This document shows positions 10,844 through 20,568 of a stretch of DNA of 64,000 nucleotides, piece by piece. Each line of letters opens with the position of its first letter. Positions within the stretch are counted from its first letter, which is position 1. This stretch comes from Parahoeflea olei (lineage in GTDB: Bacteria > Pseudomonadota > Alphaproteobacteria > Rhizobiales > Rhizobiaceae): positions 20,474 to 84,473 of the forward strand of contig NZ_LQZT01000048.1 of the NCBI RefSeq assembly GCF_001703635.1, given 5' to 3'. The notes below the pieces were generated by a model, which did no database searches, was not told the DNA's origin, and was given only the letters and a program-made list of their open reading frames with translations. The translations under genes and the position numbers were made by a program.

Positions 10844-11335
10844 CTAACGAAGATCGCGGCGCATGACAAGCGCCGTCGTGGCCGGTGCGTCCGGCCGGGC
10901 ATAATAGGCGCGGCGCTCGCCGACCTGAACGAAGCCGAGCTTGCGGTACATCGCGACCGCGGCGAGGTTGGTCTCGTCGACCTCGAGAAACATCTCTTCC
11001 GCGTCGCGGCGCCGGGCTTCCTGGATGGCGCTGCGCATCAGCCGCCAGCCAAGCCCCGCGCGACGGTGCCGCGGCGAGATGCCGATCGACAGGATCTCGG
11101 CCTCGCCGGCGGCCTCGCGGCACAGCACGAAGCCCGCGGCCTGGTCGCGAGCACGGCCTTCCGGACAGGCGATGAAGCCGAACACCGAGGCCTGGCTGAT
11201 CAGGCTTTCGAACTCGCCCTCGCCCCAGGCCCGCGAGAAGGCCTCGCCATGCAGGCGCGAGGCGGTGTGCGCGTCCTTGGTCTCGATGTCGAGGATGAGG
11301 CACTCGGGCGGACGCCCGAACAGGCTCATGACCAT
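10844..11335 (-). CDS. rimI: Ribosomal protein S18-alanine N-acetyltransferase RimI-like (GNAT)
   Basis: The 163-residue protein is a GNAT acetyltransferase with the acetyl-CoA loop SIGISPRHRRAGLGWRLM and the C-terminal EVDETNLAAVAMYRKLGF signature typical of RimI. Its start overlaps the end of tsaB by 10 bases, the common tsaB-rimI arrangement, and the pair is probably cotranscribed. The substrate (S18 N-terminus or other proteins) is inferred from family and position only. A second ATG two codons in (11329) is an alternative start. Confidence 0.9.
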   Translation of the reverse strand: MVMSLFGRPPECLILDIETKDAHTASRLHGEAFSRAWGEGEFESLISQASVFGFIACPEGRARDQAAGFVLCREAAGEAEILSIGISPRHRRAGLGWRLMRSAIQEARRRDAEEMFLEVDETNLAAVAMYRKLGFVQVGERRAYYARPDAPATTALVMRRDLR

Positions 11336-12018
11336 TGGCCTGCACTTTCGTGCGGCAGCGCAAATCCGGTCTGCGGCTTGGCGTCGGCCTCGCGCAGATA
11401 ACGCGGTTCGGGGGGATTGGCGGAAGGATCGAGCCGGGCCGCGAGCCGGGCGACATCGCCGATCGCGGGGGCTGCGGGGTCGCCGAGAACCCGTTCGCCA
11501 AGCGCGGGATCGATCTCCGCGAGAAGGGCTGCGCCGGAGCCCAGAAGATCCGCGCCGCAGGACTGCGCGTGCCGCGCCGCCTCCGCGGGGCTCAGCTCCG
11601 CTCCCGGAAAGGCGACCGCGCCGCCAGCCTCGGCGACGAGCGCCCAGACCTTGCCGCGCCGGGCATCGAGCACGGCCATGACCGGCGTGGCGCGCGCCTC
11701 GGCCGCGGGAGCCGCCATGGCGTCGAGCGCGCCGACGCCGACACAGGGCACGCCAAGCGCCAGCGATAGCCCGCGCGCGAAGGACACGCCGACTCGGATG
11801 CCCGCGAACGAGCCCGGGCCGATGGTCACGGCGATGCGGTTAAGATCGGACATCGTGCGGCCCGCCTGGGCCAGCACCGAGGTGGCGATCCCCGGCAACT
11901 GCTCGGCATGGCCGCGGCCGATGTCGGGGCTGGCCGAGGCCAGGATGCGGTCGCCCGCATCCTCGTGGAGGGCCACGGCGCAATACCGGGCGGAGCAGTC
12001 AATGGCGAGCGTCAACAC
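11326..12018 (-). CDS. tsaB: tRNA threonylcarbamoyladenosine biosynthesis protein TsaB
   Basis: TsaB is the partner that activates TsaD in making t6A37 of ANN-decoding tRNAs. The 230-residue protein begins LTLAIDCSARYCAVALHED, the ASKHA-fold opening of the family, and has IAVTIGPGSFAGIRVGVSFARGL, the conserved G-rich segment. It overlaps rimI downstream by 10 bases. The 129-bp gap to the upstream Nfu gene shows no other gene. Confidence 0.93.
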   Translation of the reverse strand: MLTLAIDCSARYCAVALHEDAGDRILASASPDIGRGHAEQLPGIATSVLAQAGRTMSDLNRIAVTIGPGSFAGIRVGVSFARGLSLALGVPCVGVGALDAMAAPAAEARATPVMAVLDARRGKVWALVAEAGGAVAFPGAELSPAEAARHAQSCGADLLGSGAALLAEIDPALGERVLGDPAAPAIGDVARLAARLDPSANPPEPRYLREADAKPQTGFALPHESAGQWS

Positions 12019-12147
12019 CGGTCAAACCCAATACGAAGACCCAGAACAAGGAGGGGGCGCAAACCTCTCGGCCTGCCGCACAGAGGCGCAAGCATAGCCT
12101 GTCCGCGCGGGCAAGGACAATGCCCCGCCCGCCTCAACCGGATCGGG

Positions 12148-12714
12148 TCAGACGACGGCCTCGACTTCGCGGACTTCCGGCACGAAATGCCTGAGCAGGT
12201 TCTGGATGCCGTGCTTGAGCGTGGCGGTCGACGACGGGCAGCCGGCGCAGGCGCCCTTCATGTGCAGGAACACCGTGCCGTCGCGGAATCCGCGGAAGGT
12301 GATGTCGCCGCCGTCCTGGGCGACGGCCGGGCGCACCCGGCTTTCGAGCAGTTCCTTGATGGTGGCGACGACGGTCTCGTCGCCCTTTTCGAAGAACTCC
12401 TCGTCCGACAGCGGCTCGCCGTCATTGGCGCTCGACATGATCGGCGCGCCGGACATGAAATGCTCCATGATGGTGCCGAGCACGGCCGGCTTCAAATGCT
12501 GCCAGTCGGGGCCGTCCTTGGAGATGGTGATGAAATCGTAGCCGTAGAACACGCCGGTGACGCCGGGAATGCCAAACAGCTTGGCGGCGAGCGGGGACGC
12601 CGTGGCGGCTTCCTCGGCGCTGCGGTAATCGGCGGTGCCGCGCTCCAGAACGACCTTGCCCGGAAGAAATTTCAGGGTCGCGGGGTTCGGGGTGGATTCG
12701 GTCTGGATGAACAT
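12148..12714 (-). CDS. fssA: NifU-like Fe-S scaffold protein (Nfu, FssA-like)
   Basis: The 188-residue protein has an N-terminal Nfu domain (MFIQTESTPNPATLKFLPG) and a C-terminal NifU domain with the cluster-binding CxxC at Cys156 and Cys159 (GACAGCPSS). It is expected to carry or deliver Fe-S clusters in the cytoplasm. In Rhizobium leguminosarum a homologue called fssA is under iron control through an Irr box, and here a one-mismatch match to that box lies 35 bases upstream. ATG at 12714 has GGGAG eight bases upstream. The universal-stress gene is upstream and tsaB downstream. Confidence 0.88.
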   Translation of the reverse strand: MFIQTESTPNPATLKFLPGKVVLERGTADYRSAEEAATASPLAAKLFGIPGVTGVFYGYDFITISKDGPDWQHLKPAVLGTIMEHFMSGAPIMSSANDGEPLSDEEFFEKGDETVVATIKELLESRVRPAVAQDGGDITFRGFRDGTVFLHMKGACAGCPSSTATLKHGIQNLLRHFVPEVREVEAVV

Positions 12715-12748
12715 GATCTATCTCCCTGCCTGGCCGGGGGCGGGCCAG

Positions 12749-12765
12749 TTTAGAATTCTTCAAAA
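12749..12765 (-). promoter_or_regulatory. Irr-type iron control element upstream of the Nfu gene
   Basis: TTTAGAATTCTTCAAAA on the plus strand matches the ICE consensus TTTAGAA-N3-TTCTAAA with one mismatch in the right arm. It lies 35 bases upstream of the Nfu start, in the gap after the stress-protein gene. Irr binding at low iron would be expected to repress. Confidence 0.6.
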
Positions 12766-12829
12766 CAAGATAGGCTTCCCCGCGTCCGCAATCAAGGGCC
12801 GTTGGCACCGGAAGCCGGATCGTCCTTCG

Positions 12830-13321
12830 CTAACTCAAGGCGTCGATTTCGTCGTCGGTGAGCGCGTCGGGGATCACCGTGACCGGAATCGGGAAGGCCG
12901 CGCCGCGTCCGGCGATGGAGGCGACCAGCGGGCCGGGGCCGTCCTTGGCGGAGCCCGCGGCCAGCACCAGGATGGCGATGTCCTGGTCTTCCTCGATGAC
13001 GGCGTGGATCTCTTCGGTGGTCTTGCCCTCGCGGATCACCACTTCGGGATCGATGCCGATGATCTGGCGCATCTTCTCGCTGGCCTTGGCGAGCGTGGCT
13101 TCGGCCTCTTCCCGGGCCTCGGCGCGCATGATTTCCTCGACGCCCAGCCAGTGCTGGAAATCGCCCGGCTCGATCACATAGACGAGAACCAGACCGCCGC
13201 CCGAATTGTAGGCACGCATGCCCGCATAGCGCATGGCGCGCTCGCATTCCGGCGTGTCGTCGATGACCGCGAGGAACTTGCGCCGGTGGCCGGCTTCGCG
13301 TGAGCGTCTTCTTGATACCAT
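12830..13321 (-). CDS. Universal stress protein family protein
   Basis: This 163-residue UspA-fold protein begins, after a basic N-terminal stretch, with KFLAVIDDTPECERAMRYAG and has the ATP-loop-like ILVLAAGSAKDGPGPLVASI segment near residue 130. Such proteins bind nucleotides and take part in stress responses; a specific role is not visible. It lies upstream of the Nfu gene and downstream of trpS on the same strand. Confidence 0.85.
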   Translation of the reverse strand: MVSRRRSREAGHRRKFLAVIDDTPECERAMRYAGMRAYNSGGGLVLVYVIEPGDFQHWLGVEEIMRAEAREEAEATLAKASEKMRQIIGIDPEVVIREGKTTEEIHAVIEEDQDIAILVLAAGSAKDGPGPLVASIAGRGAAFPIPVTVIPDALTDDEIDALS

Positions 13322-13407
13322 GCGCGGGACAATGCCATCAGTTCGGGTTTGCCCGCAAGGCCGTTTTTGCGGCGGCCCGCGGGCCGCCGCCTGGCCCGGG
13401 CCGGCTC

Positions 13408-14469
13408 CTAGAGGAAGCCGATGATCTCGCGGACGTCCGCCATGGTCTTTTCGGCAATCGCGTTGGCGCGGCCGCTGCCCTCGCGCAGGATCGCGTCGAT
13501 ATGGCTCGGATCGGCCATCAGCCGCTGCATCTCGGCCGTGATCGGCTCGAGCACCTGCACGGCCAGATCGGCGTGCGCCGGCTTGAACACCGAGAACTGC
13601 TGCCCGCCATATTCATCGAGCACCTGCTGGCGGGTCTTGTCGCTGAGCGCGGCATAGATGCCGACCAGGTTCTGCGCCTCGGGCCGGCCTTCGAGTTCGT
13701 CCAGGGATTCGGGCAGCGGCGCGGGGTCGGTCTTGGCCTTGCGGATCTTGCGGCCGATGGTTTCGGCATCGTCGGTCATGTTGATGCGCGACAGGTCGGA
13801 CGGGTCCGACTTCGACATCTTCTTGGTGCCGTCGCGCAGGCTCATCACCCGCGGGGCCGGGCCCTCGATCAGCGGCTCGGTCATGGGGAAATAGCCGGAC
13901 ACCTTTTCCTCGCCGACCATCATGTCGACACCGAGCCCAGAGGCCTTGATGCGCGCGGAGAAGTCGATGTTGAACTTCTGGGCGATGTCGCGGGTCAGTT
14001 CGAGATGCTGCTTCTGGTCGTCGCCGACCGGCACATGGGTGGCGCGGTAGAGCAGGATGTCGGCGGCCATCAGGCTCGGATAGGCGAGCAGGCCGAGCGA
14101 GGCGTTCTCGCGGTCCTTGCCGGCCTTGTCCTTGAACTGGGTCATCCGGTTCATCCAGCCGATGCGGGCGACGCAGTTGAAGATCCAGGCCAGTTCGGCA
14201 TGGGCGGGAACCGCGGACTGGTTGAAGACGATGTGCTTGACCGGGTCGATGCCCGCGGCAATGAACGCGGCGGCGATCGAGCGGGTCTGGGCCTTGAGGT
14301 CCTCATGGACAAGCTGGGCGGTGATCGAGTGCATGTCGACCACGCAGAAGATGCACTCGTGCTTTTCCTGAAGCGCCACGAATTTGCGGATGGCGCCGAG
14401 ATAATTGCCCAGATGCAGATTGCCTGTCGGCTGGACACCGGAGAAGACGAGAGGTTTGAAAGTGCTCAT
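13408..14469 (-). CDS. trpS: Tryptophanyl-tRNA synthetase
   Basis: TrpRS charges tRNA-Trp. The 353-residue product has the class I HIGH-like motif TGNLHLGN at residues 15-22 and the KMSKS loop KKMSKSDPS. The frame extends upstream without a stop to 14748, but that region overlaps the end of murJ and is not TrpRS-like; ATG at 14469 gives MSTFKPLVFSGVQPTG, the normal start. The 88-bp gap to murJ carries no other gene. Confidence 0.97.
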   Translation of the reverse strand: MSTFKPLVFSGVQPTGNLHLGNYLGAIRKFVALQEKHECIFCVVDMHSITAQLVHEDLKAQTRSIAAAFIAAGIDPVKHIVFNQSAVPAHAELAWIFNCVARIGWMNRMTQFKDKAGKDRENASLGLLAYPSLMAADILLYRATHVPVGDDQKQHLELTRDIAQKFNIDFSARIKASGLGVDMMVGEEKVSGYFPMTEPLIEGPAPRVMSLRDGTKKMSKSDPSDLSRINMTDDAETIGRKIRKAKTDPAPLPESLDELEGRPEAQNLVGIYAALSDKTRQQVLDEYGGQQFSVFKPAHADLAVQVLEPITAEMQRLMADPSHIDAILREGSGRANAIAEKTMADVREIIGFL

Positions 14470-14558
14470 GAGTTCGGATCCGGGGGCTGGTGGAGGGCCT
14501 TGTTTTCGCGCCGAGGCTGGGAACGCTGGGGGGCTGATAGCGCGCCGGTGACGCCGCA

Positions 14559-16160
14559 TCAAGCGGCATTTTCGTCGCCGGGCGGTGGCGACGGCTGTTT
14601 CGGCCTGCGCTTCAGGCTGCGCGTGACCTGGCGGAAATCGGCGGCCCCGGTGCCGAAGGCGAGCAGGAAATAGACCGCCGCGCCGGCGCCGGTGAGCACC
14701 GCCAGCGCCAGGATCCGCTCGATCAGCGATCCGCCGCGACCGAGCCACGGGGCGAGCCAGGTCGCACCGTAGTAAAGGGCAAGCCCCATCAGCCCGGCCG
14801 AGAGCACCAGAAGCGGAATGCGCTTCAGGAGCGCGCTGTCGCGGCCCCAGTGGCCGCGCCTGACGAGCACCGAAAACAGGAGAGCGGCGTTGATCCAGCC
14901 TGCGGTCGCCGAGGCGATGGCGATGCCGGGTGCGCCCATCGACGGAAACAGGAGGAGTGCCGTGGAAATGTTCACCGCCACGGAGATCGCGGCGAAGATC
15001 ATCGGCGTGCGCGTGTCCTCGCGGGCGAAATAGCCCGGCGTGAAAGCCTTGATCAGCACGAAGGCGGGCAGGCCGAGCGCGAAGATCGACAGGATGGTGG
15101 AGACCAGGTGCGTGTCGGTGGCAGTGAAGGCGCCGCGCTCGTAGAGCACCCGCACGATCGGCTCGGAAATGACGATCAGCGCGGCGGCGGCCGGCAGCGT
15201 GAGAAACAGGGTGAACTCGACCGACCGGTTCTGCAGATGCGCGGCCTCGGTCTCGTTGCCGCCCTTGAGCGCGCGCGACAGTTCCGGCAGCAGCACGATC
15301 GCCACCGCGATGCCGACCACGCCGAGCGGCAACTGGTAAAAGCGGTCGGCCTGGGCCAGCGCCGGCACCGCCCGGTCCTGCCCCGAGGCGATCGCCGTGC
15401 CGATCAGCGTGTTGATCTGGGTGATGCCGCCGGTGATGGCGGCGGGCGCGGCAAGCCAGAGCAGCCGCTTGACATTGGCGGTCAGCCGCGGCCGGCGGAA
15501 GCGCACGCGGATGCCGGCACGGCGGGCGGCAAACCAGACGATGCCGAGCTGCACCAGACCCGCCGCCAGCACGCCCCAGGCGAGATCGTAGCCGATGGCG
15601 AGTTCGTCGCGGCCCTCATGCCAGGCCCAGGCCAGCACCCCGATCAGGATGATGTTGAGGAACACCGGGGCGATCGCCGCGGCAAAATAGCGCCTGAGCG
15701 AATTGAGCATGCCGGCCATCATGGCGCCGAGCGACATGCACATGAGATAGGGGAACATGATCAGCGCCAGATTGACCGTCAGGTCGAACTTGACGGGATC
15801 GTCGCGATAGCCCGGCGCGATGATGGTGGCGACGAGAACCGGCATCGCCAGCTGCATGGCGATGGTGATCACGATCAGCACCGTGAACAGGAAGCCGAAC
15901 ACCTCTTCGGAAAACCGCCGCGCGCCATCCAGCCCGCCTGCCTCGATCTCCTTGGCGAACAGCGGGATGAAGGCGGAATTGAACGCGCCTTCGGCGAACA
16001 GGCGACGGAAGGTGTTGGGAAACTGGAAGGCGGCGTAGAAGGCGCCGGCGACCGGCCCGGTGCCAAGCGCCGCGGCCATCAGCATTTCCCGCCCGAAGCC
16101 GAAGATGCGGCTTGCGAGCGTGGCAGCACCCACGCCCATGAACTTGGAAACCAGGCTCAT
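14559..16160 (-). CDS. murJ: Lipid II flippase MurJ (MviN)
   Basis: MurJ flips lipid II across the inner membrane for peptidoglycan synthesis. The 533-residue protein is polytopic (about 14 membrane segments), with the family N-terminus RIFGFGREMLMAAALGTG, the FPNTFRRLFAEGAFNSAFIPLF loop and the DTRTPM segment. Its start overlaps the glnD stop by four bases, the usual rhizobial glnD-murJ pair, implying cotranscription. The C-terminal tail is basic and Pro-rich. Confidence 0.96.
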   Translation of the reverse strand: MSLVSKFMGVGAATLASRIFGFGREMLMAAALGTGPVAGAFYAAFQFPNTFRRLFAEGAFNSAFIPLFAKEIEAGGLDGARRFSEEVFGFLFTVLIVITIAMQLAMPVLVATIIAPGYRDDPVKFDLTVNLALIMFPYLMCMSLGAMMAGMLNSLRRYFAAAIAPVFLNIILIGVLAWAWHEGRDELAIGYDLAWGVLAAGLVQLGIVWFAARRAGIRVRFRRPRLTANVKRLLWLAAPAAITGGITQINTLIGTAIASGQDRAVPALAQADRFYQLPLGVVGIAVAIVLLPELSRALKGGNETEAAHLQNRSVEFTLFLTLPAAAALIVISEPIVRVLYERGAFTATDTHLVSTILSIFALGLPAFVLIKAFTPGYFAREDTRTPMIFAAISVAVNISTALLLFPSMGAPGIAIASATAGWINAALLFSVLVRRGHWGRDSALLKRIPLLVLSAGLMGLALYYGATWLAPWLGRGGSLIERILALAVLTGAGAAVYFLLAFGTGAADFRQVTRSLKRRPKQPSPPPGDENAA

Positions 16161-19000
16161 GCAGAGGCCTTCCGCTCGCGCCGCGCCGACCCGTGCGGGG
16201 CGATCATGCCGGGGGGCATGTTGTCACGCAGCTCATCCGCCTCCTTGCCGAGCACCGCCTTCAGGCGGGCGACGATGTTGAGCTTGCGGTTGTCGTTGGT
16301 GATCTTCTGGCCCACCAGATCGCGCACATAGAAAGTGTCGACCACCTTTTCGCCGAAGGTGGTGATGTGCGCGGAGGCGATGTCGAGCGACAGGTCCGAG
16401 AGCACCGAGGCCACCTCGGAGAGAAGGCCGGGGCGGTCGAGGCATTCGATCTCGATCAGGGTGAACTTGTTCGACAGCGTGTTGGAGATCGTCACCTGCG
16501 GCTTGACGATGAACGGACGCTGCTTGCGCTTGCCGCGGGTCTTGCGGGCGATCACCTCGGGAATATGCGCGCGGCCGGCCAGCACGTCCTCGATCATGCG
16601 GCCGATCGAGGCGCCGCGCCTCAGCTCGTCCTCGTCGTCGGGCAGTTCGCGGTTGATGAGGATGGTGTCGAGCGCGCGGCCATCGGAGGTGGTGAACACC
16701 TGCGCATCGGCGATGTTGGCGCCGGCGGCGGCGCAGGCGCCGGTGACGATCGACAGCAGCCGCGGGTGGTCGGGCGACAGCAGCGTGATTTCGGTGATGG
16801 CATGGAAGGCGTTGGTGCGCACCATGGTGGCGAGCTGCTTCTTCGCGCGATCGGCCTCGCGGATGAATTCGGCGTGGCGCACCTGTTCCTCGAGCGCCAC
16901 GGCGAGCAGATAAGGCTCGTAATGCAGCTTCACATAGGCCTTGCGTTCCTTTTCCGTCCAGTCCGCCAGCGCCTCCGACAGCGCCGCGCGGGCGTGCTCC
17001 GTGCGCTGCTTGCGCGAGACTTCGGAGAAGCCGCCCGACAGCATCAGTTCGGTCTCGTAGTAGAGCGTGCGCAGAAGCTGGCCCTTCCAGCCGTTCCACA
17101 CGCCCGGGCCCACGGCGCGGATGTCGCTGACCGAGAGCACCAGCAGCATCTTCAGGCGCTCAAGCGTGCGCACCTTCTCGGCGAAATCGGTAATCGTCTT
17201 GCGGTCGTTGAGATCGCGCGTCTGCGAGACCATCGACATGGTCAGGTGGTCCTCGATCAGCCAGGCCACGAGTTCGGTCTGCTTGGGCGAGAGCCCGAGC
17301 CGCGGGCAGAGCTTGCGCGCGACGCGCGCGCCGGCGATGGAATGATCCTCCGGCCGCCCCTTGGCGATGTCGTGCAGGAAGACGGCGACATAGAGCGCCT
17401 CGCGCTCCTCGATGCCGGGCATGATCTTGGAGGCAAGCGGATGTTCGCGCGTCTCCTCGCCCTTGTCGATGCCCGACAGCACCGAGACGGTGCGGATCAG
17501 GTGCTCGTCGACGGTGTAGTGATGATACATGTTGAACTGCATCATCGAGACGATCTTGCCGAATTCGGGAATGAAGCGGCCGAGCAGGCCTGCCTCGTTC
17601 ATGCGCCTCAAGATGATCGCGGGCTGGCGCTTGGAGGTCAGGATCGACAGGAACAGCCGGTTGGCTTCCTCGTTCTCGCGCACCTCGGCATTGATCATCT
17701 TCAGCGAACGGGTCACGCGCTTGAGCGCATCGGGATGGAATTCCAGCTCGCGAATGTCGGCCAGATGAAACAGGCGGATGATGTTGACCGGATCGCGCTT
17801 GAAGACATCGGCGTCGGCGAGCGTGATGCGCCCCTTGTCCTCGAGGAAGTCGAGCGTGCCGGGGATCTTGCGCGGGCGGTTGGCGAAGCGGCTGATGACG
17901 CCGGTCAGGCCCGGCGCCTGCTTGGCCTGCTGGTCCTCGAGCCCGGCGCAGAAGATGCGGGTGAGATCGCCCACGTCCTTGGCGACGAGGAAGTAGTGCT
18001 TCATGAAGCGCTCGACCGCCGACAGGCCGGGATGGTCCTGATAGCCGAGACCCGAGGCGATGTCGCGCTGGATGTCGAACGACAGCCGCTCCTCCGCCTT
18101 GCCGGTCAGGAAATGCATGTGGCAGCGCACCGCCCAGAGGAAATCCTCGGCCTTGAGGAACAGGTTGAACTCGCGGCGCGAAAGCACGCCCAGGCCCACC
18201 AGCTCCTCGGTGTTGCGGATGTGGTAGAAATATTTGGCGATCCAGAACAGCGTGTTGAGATCGCGCAACCCGCCCTTGCCTTCCTTGACATTGGGCTCGA
18301 CCAGATAACGCGTGTCGCCGGCCTTGCGGTGGCGCTCGTCGCGCTCGGCGAGCTTTGCCGCGATGAATTCGGGGCCGCTGCCCTCCACCACCTCGGTGTC
18401 GAAGCGCGTGCCGAGTTCGGCAAACAGCGTGCGCTCGCCGCAGATGAAGCGGGCCTCGAGAATTGCGGTGCGGATGGTCATGTCGGAGCGCGACAGCCGG
18501 ATGCATTCGTCGATGTTGCGGGTGGCGTGGCCGACTTTCAGGCCCATGTCCCACAGGATGTAGAGGATCCACTCGACGATCTGCTCGGTCCAGGGGGTGT
18601 TCTTGTAGGGCAGCACGAACAACAGGTCGATGTCGGACCCCGGCGCCAGCGTGCCGCGCCCGTAGCCGCCGACGGCGGTCACGGTCAGGTGCTCGGATTT
18701 GGACGGCCTGTCGACCCGGTAGACATGGGTCGAGGCATAATCATAGAGCGCCGTCGTGATCATGTCCTGCAGATGCGAGATCCGCGTGGCGCAGGCGGTG
18801 CCGCCGCCATCGTCGAACAGCATGGTGCGGGCGGTCTCGCGGCCTGCCGCATTGACCCGCTTGACCTCGGCCAGGACCTCCTGGCGCGCCTTGGTGCTGG
18901 CGCCCCCGTGCTTGGCGGCAATGGCGTCGAGCGATGCGCGCAGTTGCGCCGGATCGACAATCCGGCTGAGATCGAGGCGGTCTTCGGCGACATTGAGCAT
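16157..19000 (-). CDS. glnD: Bifunctional PII uridylyltransferase/uridylyl-removing enzyme GlnD
   Basis: GlnD senses glutamine and uridylylates or de-uridylylates PII proteins, controlling nitrogen assimilation. The 947-residue product has the nucleotidyltransferase motif VGGYGRGTLAPGSDIDLLF, the HD domain with VFLHDIAKGRPEDHS, and two C-terminal ACT domains (LLSPDHPRLLSIVTG and CLDRPGLLSEVASVLS). All catalytic motifs are present and the length is typical. It overlaps murJ by four bases. A long open frame on the opposite strand is a GC-rich shadow. Confidence 0.97.
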   Translation of the reverse strand: MLNVAEDRLDLSRIVDPAQLRASLDAIAAKHGGASTKARQEVLAEVKRVNAAGRETARTMLFDDGGGTACATRISHLQDMITTALYDYASTHVYRVDRPSKSEHLTVTAVGGYGRGTLAPGSDIDLLFVLPYKNTPWTEQIVEWILYILWDMGLKVGHATRNIDECIRLSRSDMTIRTAILEARFICGERTLFAELGTRFDTEVVEGSGPEFIAAKLAERDERHRKAGDTRYLVEPNVKEGKGGLRDLNTLFWIAKYFYHIRNTEELVGLGVLSRREFNLFLKAEDFLWAVRCHMHFLTGKAEERLSFDIQRDIASGLGYQDHPGLSAVERFMKHYFLVAKDVGDLTRIFCAGLEDQQAKQAPGLTGVISRFANRPRKIPGTLDFLEDKGRITLADADVFKRDPVNIIRLFHLADIRELEFHPDALKRVTRSLKMINAEVRENEEANRLFLSILTSKRQPAIILRRMNEAGLLGRFIPEFGKIVSMMQFNMYHHYTVDEHLIRTVSVLSGIDKGEETREHPLASKIMPGIEEREALYVAVFLHDIAKGRPEDHSIAGARVARKLCPRLGLSPKQTELVAWLIEDHLTMSMVSQTRDLNDRKTITDFAEKVRTLERLKMLLVLSVSDIRAVGPGVWNGWKGQLLRTLYYETELMLSGGFSEVSRKQRTEHARAALSEALADWTEKERKAYVKLHYEPYLLAVALEEQVRHAEFIREADRAKKQLATMVRTNAFHAITEITLLSPDHPRLLSIVTGACAAAGANIADAQVFTTSDGRALDTILINRELPDDEDELRRGASIGRMIEDVLAGRAHIPEVIARKTRGKRKQRPFIVKPQVTISNTLSNKFTLIEIECLDRPGLLSEVASVLSDLSLDIASAHITTFGEKVVDTFYVRDLVGQKITNDNRKLNIVARLKAVLGKEADELRDNMPPGMIAPHGSARRERKASA

Positions 19001-19110
19001 CAGTTCGGGTCCCGGTCACGGTCGGTCGTCAGGCGCCGGGCGCCTGGCCGCGGGTGCTATAACCTGTTTCGCGGCGAAACGACAGCCTCGGCCCGACGCC
19101 ACTCCCCCGC

Positions 19111-20568
19111 TCAACTGTCGATCCGCTCGATGAACCAGTTGGTAAGCCGGGTCCAGACCTCGTCCTTTTCGGCGGCGTCCTCCACCCCGTGCTCGAGATT
19201 GGGGTTGTCGTTGACCTCGATGACGAACACGCCCTCGTCGGTTTCCTTGAGGTCGACGCCATAGAGCCCGTCGCCCACCGAACAGGCGGCGCGCAGGCCG
19301 GTGTCGAGCACCAGCGGCGGCACCTGGGCGAGCGAGAACGACTTGAAGCCGCCCTCGAGCGGCTTGCCGCCGGTGTCGTGCTTGACGATCTGCCAGTGCT
19401 TCTTGGCCATCAGGTACTGCACCGCGAACAGCGGCTTGCCGCCGAGCACGCCGATCCGCCAGTCGAATTTGGTGGGCATGAATTTCTGCGCGATCAGCAC
19501 CTCGGAATCATGCAGCCAGGCGCCGGCCAGCTCCTTCAGCTCCTCCATGGTGGCGACCTTGGCGACGCCGCGGGAGAACGAGGAATCGGGCACCTTGAGC
19601 ACCATCGGGAACCCCAGCAGATCCGCCGCGCGCTGGAAATCCTCAGGTCCGATCAGCATCACCGTTTCGGGCACCTTGATGCCGTTCGACGACATCAGTT
19701 CGTCGAGATAGACCTTGTTGGTGCAGCGGATCATCGACACCGGATCGTCGATCACCGGCATGCCTTCCTGCTGGGCGCGGCGGGCGAAGCGGTAGGTGTG
19801 GTTGGAGATCGAGGTGGTCTCGCGGATGAACAGCGCATCGAAATTGGCGAGCCGCGGCAGGTCCTTGCGGTTGATCGGCTCGACCGAGACGCCCATCCGC
19901 GCGGCGACCCGCGCCCAGTGCTTGAGGCTGTCGATCGACGAGGGCGGCAGCGCCTCGTTGGGGTCGACCAGGGTGGCGAAGGAATAGCGCGCCGGCGCGC
20001 GCGACTTGGCGTCCTTCCACTGCCGCCCGGTATAGCGCGCCATCGCCTGAAAGAAGATGTCGCGGTCGGCCTCGTCGAGCTTGCCGAGCGGCAACAGCCC
20101 GATCTTGGCGATCGAGACCCAGTCGCCGGGCTTCAGCGTGAGTTCGAGGATCGGCGCGCGGAACCAGTCGAACAAAAGCCGGCAGAAACGCTCGAGCCGC
20201 GCGTCGGTGCTGGTGCCGAAGAACACCCGGAGCCGCGCCGGCAGCGGCGGCTCGGCATGGGCGCGGACCGACTTGTTGAGTGCATCCTCGAGCTCGGGAA
20301 TGGCGTTCTCGTAAAGCTTGCGCGCCGACAGGTCGATCAGCGTCTCGACCGAGGGAATCACCCGCTGGCCGCGCGCGGCGGCGAGCAGCGAGGCATAATA
20401 GCCGCGGCTCTGATAGGCGTAGGAACGCGACAGGTTGATGATGTTGGGCCGCGCGCCGCGGAACATCTCCGGCCGGGCGAGATAGTCGCGGGTGGCGAGC
20501 ACCTTGTGCTTGGTGGCGGCGTGATCGAACCGCGACAGCGCGGTCGAGAGAATGATCCAGTCAGACAT
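19111..20568 (-). CDS. RimK-type ATP-grasp ligase with N-terminal RLAN domain
   Basis: The 485-residue protein has an N-terminal segment of about 200 residues (PNIINLSRSYAYQSRGYYASLLAAARG), the RLAN-type extension of RimK-like ATP-grasp proteins, then a RimK-like ligase with VPETVMLIGPEDFQRA, the nucleotide-binding GFPMVLKVPDSSFSRGV, and the metal site YGVDLKETDEGVFVIEVNDNP. ATP-grasp ligases of this kind join amino acids or peptides through an acyl phosphate; the substrate is unknown. It starts at ATG 20568, inside the last codons of the GNAT/C39 fusion gene (8-bp overlap), so the two are translationally coupled. An upstream open extension to 20736 is not RimK-like and was dropped. Confidence 0.85.
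   Translation of the reverse strand: MSDWIILSTALSRFDHAATKHKVLATRDYLARPEMFRGARPNIINLSRSYAYQSRGYYASLLAAARGQRVIPSVETLIDLSARKLYENAIPELEDALNKSVRAHAEPPLPARLRVFFGTSTDARLERFCRLLFDWFRAPILELTLKPGDWVSIAKIGLLPLGKLDEADRDIFFQAMARYTGRQWKDAKSRAPARYSFATLVDPNEALPPSSIDSLKHWARVAARMGVSVEPINRKDLPRLANFDALFIRETTSISNHTYRFARRAQQEGMPVIDDPVSMIRCTNKVYLDELMSSNGIKVPETVMLIGPEDFQRAADLLGFPMVLKVPDSSFSRGVAKVATMEELKELAGAWLHDSEVLIAQKFMPTKFDWRIGVLGGKPLFAVQYLMAKKHWQIVKHDTGGKPLEGGFKSFSLAQVPPLVLDTGLRAACSVGDGLYGVDLKETDEGVFVIEVNDNPNLEHGVEDAAEKDEVWTRLTNWFIERIDS

Noticed and set aside
16193..19264. A 1023-codon open frame on the plus strand opposite glnD, and similar long frames opposite metK, lnt and pheT
   Set aside because: They mirror the codon structure of real minus-strand genes, have no family features and are rich in Arg, Gly, His and Asp as expected of shadow frames in GC-rich DNA.
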